Origin: Sphingomonas hengshuiensis | Lineage (GTDB): Bacteria; Pseudomonadota; Alphaproteobacteria; Sphingomonadales; Sphingomonadaceae | Length of the DNA: 64,000 bases | Reading direction: 5' to 3' | Assembly (NCBI RefSeq): GCF_000935025.1 | Contig: NZ_CP010836.1 | Location: 372,001 to 436,000 of the forward strand | Shown here: one piece after another, positions 63,068-64,000 of the stretch | Layout: every line of letters begins with the position of its first letter | Position numbering within the stretch: position 1 is the stretch's first letter | Translations under genes and position numbers: made by a program | Notes under the pieces: generated by a model | Told to the model about the DNA's origin: nothing | What the model saw: the letters and a program-made list of their open reading frames with translations, nothing else | Database searches by the model: none

Positions 63068-64000
63068 TTAACCCGCGGCCACGCGCACCGCGTCGCAGAT
63101 CCGGTCGACGACGGCATGCACCTGCGCGGCGTCGTCGCCCTCGGCCATCACCCGGATCACCGGCTCGGTGCCCGAGGGCCGGATGACCAGCCTGCCGCGC
63201 CCCGCCAGCTCGGCCTCGGCGCCGGCGATCACCTCCTGTACTGCGATCGCGTCGAGCGGCTTGCCGCCCTTGAAGCGGACATTCTTGAGCAATTGCGGCA
63301 GCGGATCGAAGCGGTGGAGGACTTCGCTTGCAGGCGCGTCCGCGCGGACCAGTTCGGCCAGCACCTGGAGCGCCGCGACCAGCCCGTCGCCGGTGGTGGC
63401 ATAGTCCGACAGGATGATGTGCCCGCTCTGCTCGCCGCCGACATTATAGCCCGATCCGCGCATCTTCTCCAGCACATGGCGGTCGCCGACCGCGGTGCGG
63501 ACCAGCCCCAGCCCCTGTGCGGACAGATGCCGCTCCAGCCCAAGGTTGGACATCACCGTCGCGACCAGCCCGCCCCCGGCCAGCCGCCCCTGCCGTGCCC
63601 AGCCGGTGGCGATCAGCGCCATCAGCTGGTCGCCGTCGATCACCCGCCCGGTCTCGTCGACGACGATCAGCCGGTCGGCATCGCCGTCCAGCGCGATCCC
63701 GATCGCCGCCCCGCTGGCGACCACGGTCTCGCACAGCGTATCGGGCGCCGTCGATCCGACGCCGTCGTTGATGTTCTTGCCATTGGGGCTGACGCCGATC
63801 GCGATGACGTCGGCGCCGAGTTCCCACAATGCCGAGGGGGCGACCTGATACGCCGCGCCGTTCGCGCAATCGACGACGATCTTGAGCCCGTCGAGCCGCA
63901 GGTCGGCGGGGAAGGTCGACTTGGCGAAGTGGATATAGCGCCCGCGGGCATCCTCCACGCGGCGCGCGCGCCCGATATCGGCGGAGGCGGCGAGCGGCAC
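63068..64000 (-). CDS. glmM: Phosphoglucosamine mutase, C-terminal part (start outside window)
   Basis: About 310 C-terminal residues of GlmM, which makes glucosamine-1-phosphate for peptidoglycan and lipopolysaccharide. Metal-binding loop [14 protein letters not shown], sugar loop [19 protein letters not shown], and the phosphate-binding [14 protein letters not shown] near the end. The active-site serine lies beyond base 64000. Confidence 0.95.
   Translation of the reverse strand: MPLAASADIGRARRVEDARGRYIHFAKSTFPADLRLDGLKIVVDCANGAAYQVAPSALWELGADVIAIGVSPNGKNINDGVGSTAPDTLCETVVASGAAIGIALDGDADRLIVVDETGRVIDGDQLMALIATGWARQGRLAGGGLVATVMSNLGLERHLSAQGLGLVRTAVGDRHVLEKMRGSGYNVGGEQSGHIILSDYATTGDGLVAALQVLAELVRADAPASEVLHRFDPLPQLLKNVRFKGGKPLDAIAVQEVIAGAEAELAGRGRLVIRPSGTEPVIRVMAEGDDAAQVHAVVDRICDAVRVAAG

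Overview
The window reads as chromosome of a GC-rich alphaproteobacterium, most likely Sphingomonadales (Sphingomonas or a close relative). The basis is the gene content and gene order: two TonB-dependent receptors, a TorF-type porin, DUF6491, DUF3035 and DUF3572 proteins, a DivK homologue, the ligase-associated DNA-repair proteins, an rnd-lptC-lptA-lptB-rpoN block, a lepB-rnc-era block, and dispersed palindromic repeats between genes. The assignment rests on protein resemblance and context; no 16S gene is present.

Layout. 1-3.5 kb: a TonB-dependent receptor cut by the window edge and a Tat-exported carboxylesterase, both preceded by a CAATCGATTG palindrome that recurs twice before the second TonB receptor at 60.8-62.9 kb. 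3.5-12.8 kb: an accessory block ending near a tRNA-Arg. It holds a broken SMC/Rad50-like gene, a glutathione transferase, a decayed conjugation cluster (remnants of a CopG-type regulator, trbD and trbG around apparently intact trbE, J, K, L, F; no trbB, trbC or trbI) and a TraR-like LuxR regulator. 13-24.7 kb: dapB-nth-DUF6491, a sirtuin gene split by an IS1111-type element, a LOG-family gene, serC, serA, a DUF559 gene boxed by inverted repeats, and hisZ. 24.7-31 kb: a mannitol/fructuronate dehydrogenase, a retropepsin-like protein, and the helicase and exonuclease of the ligase-associated repair set (the ligase is at 38.7-40.2 kb). 31-36.5 kb: the lipopolysaccharide-export and sigma-54 block. 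36.5-46 kb: a double cold-shock protein, transporters, dps, rpmG, divK and porin genes. 46-57 kb: DUF3035, lspA, ileS, ribF, a nitrilase-like protein, era, an IS110 element, rnc and lepB. 57-64 kb: pgi, vapBC, gor, the second TonB receptor and the 3' part of glmM.

The most notable observations concern IS110-family elements and palindromic repeats. The IS110 element at 54.2-55.4 kb sits inside a copy of a dispersed palindromic repeat. The 180 bases before its transposase contain, in the order expected of a bridge RNA, four short segments complementary or identical to the two target flanks and the two element ends. A second, IS1111-type element disrupts cobB and has a long non-coding stretch after its transposase. 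Two different palindromic repeats are inserted in frame inside the essential ileS gene, as Rickettsia palindromic elements do. A nitrilase-fold protein next to era has Ala where the catalytic Cys should be.

Limits: all calls come from reading the sequence and recalling protein families. No database search, structure prediction or alignment was run.
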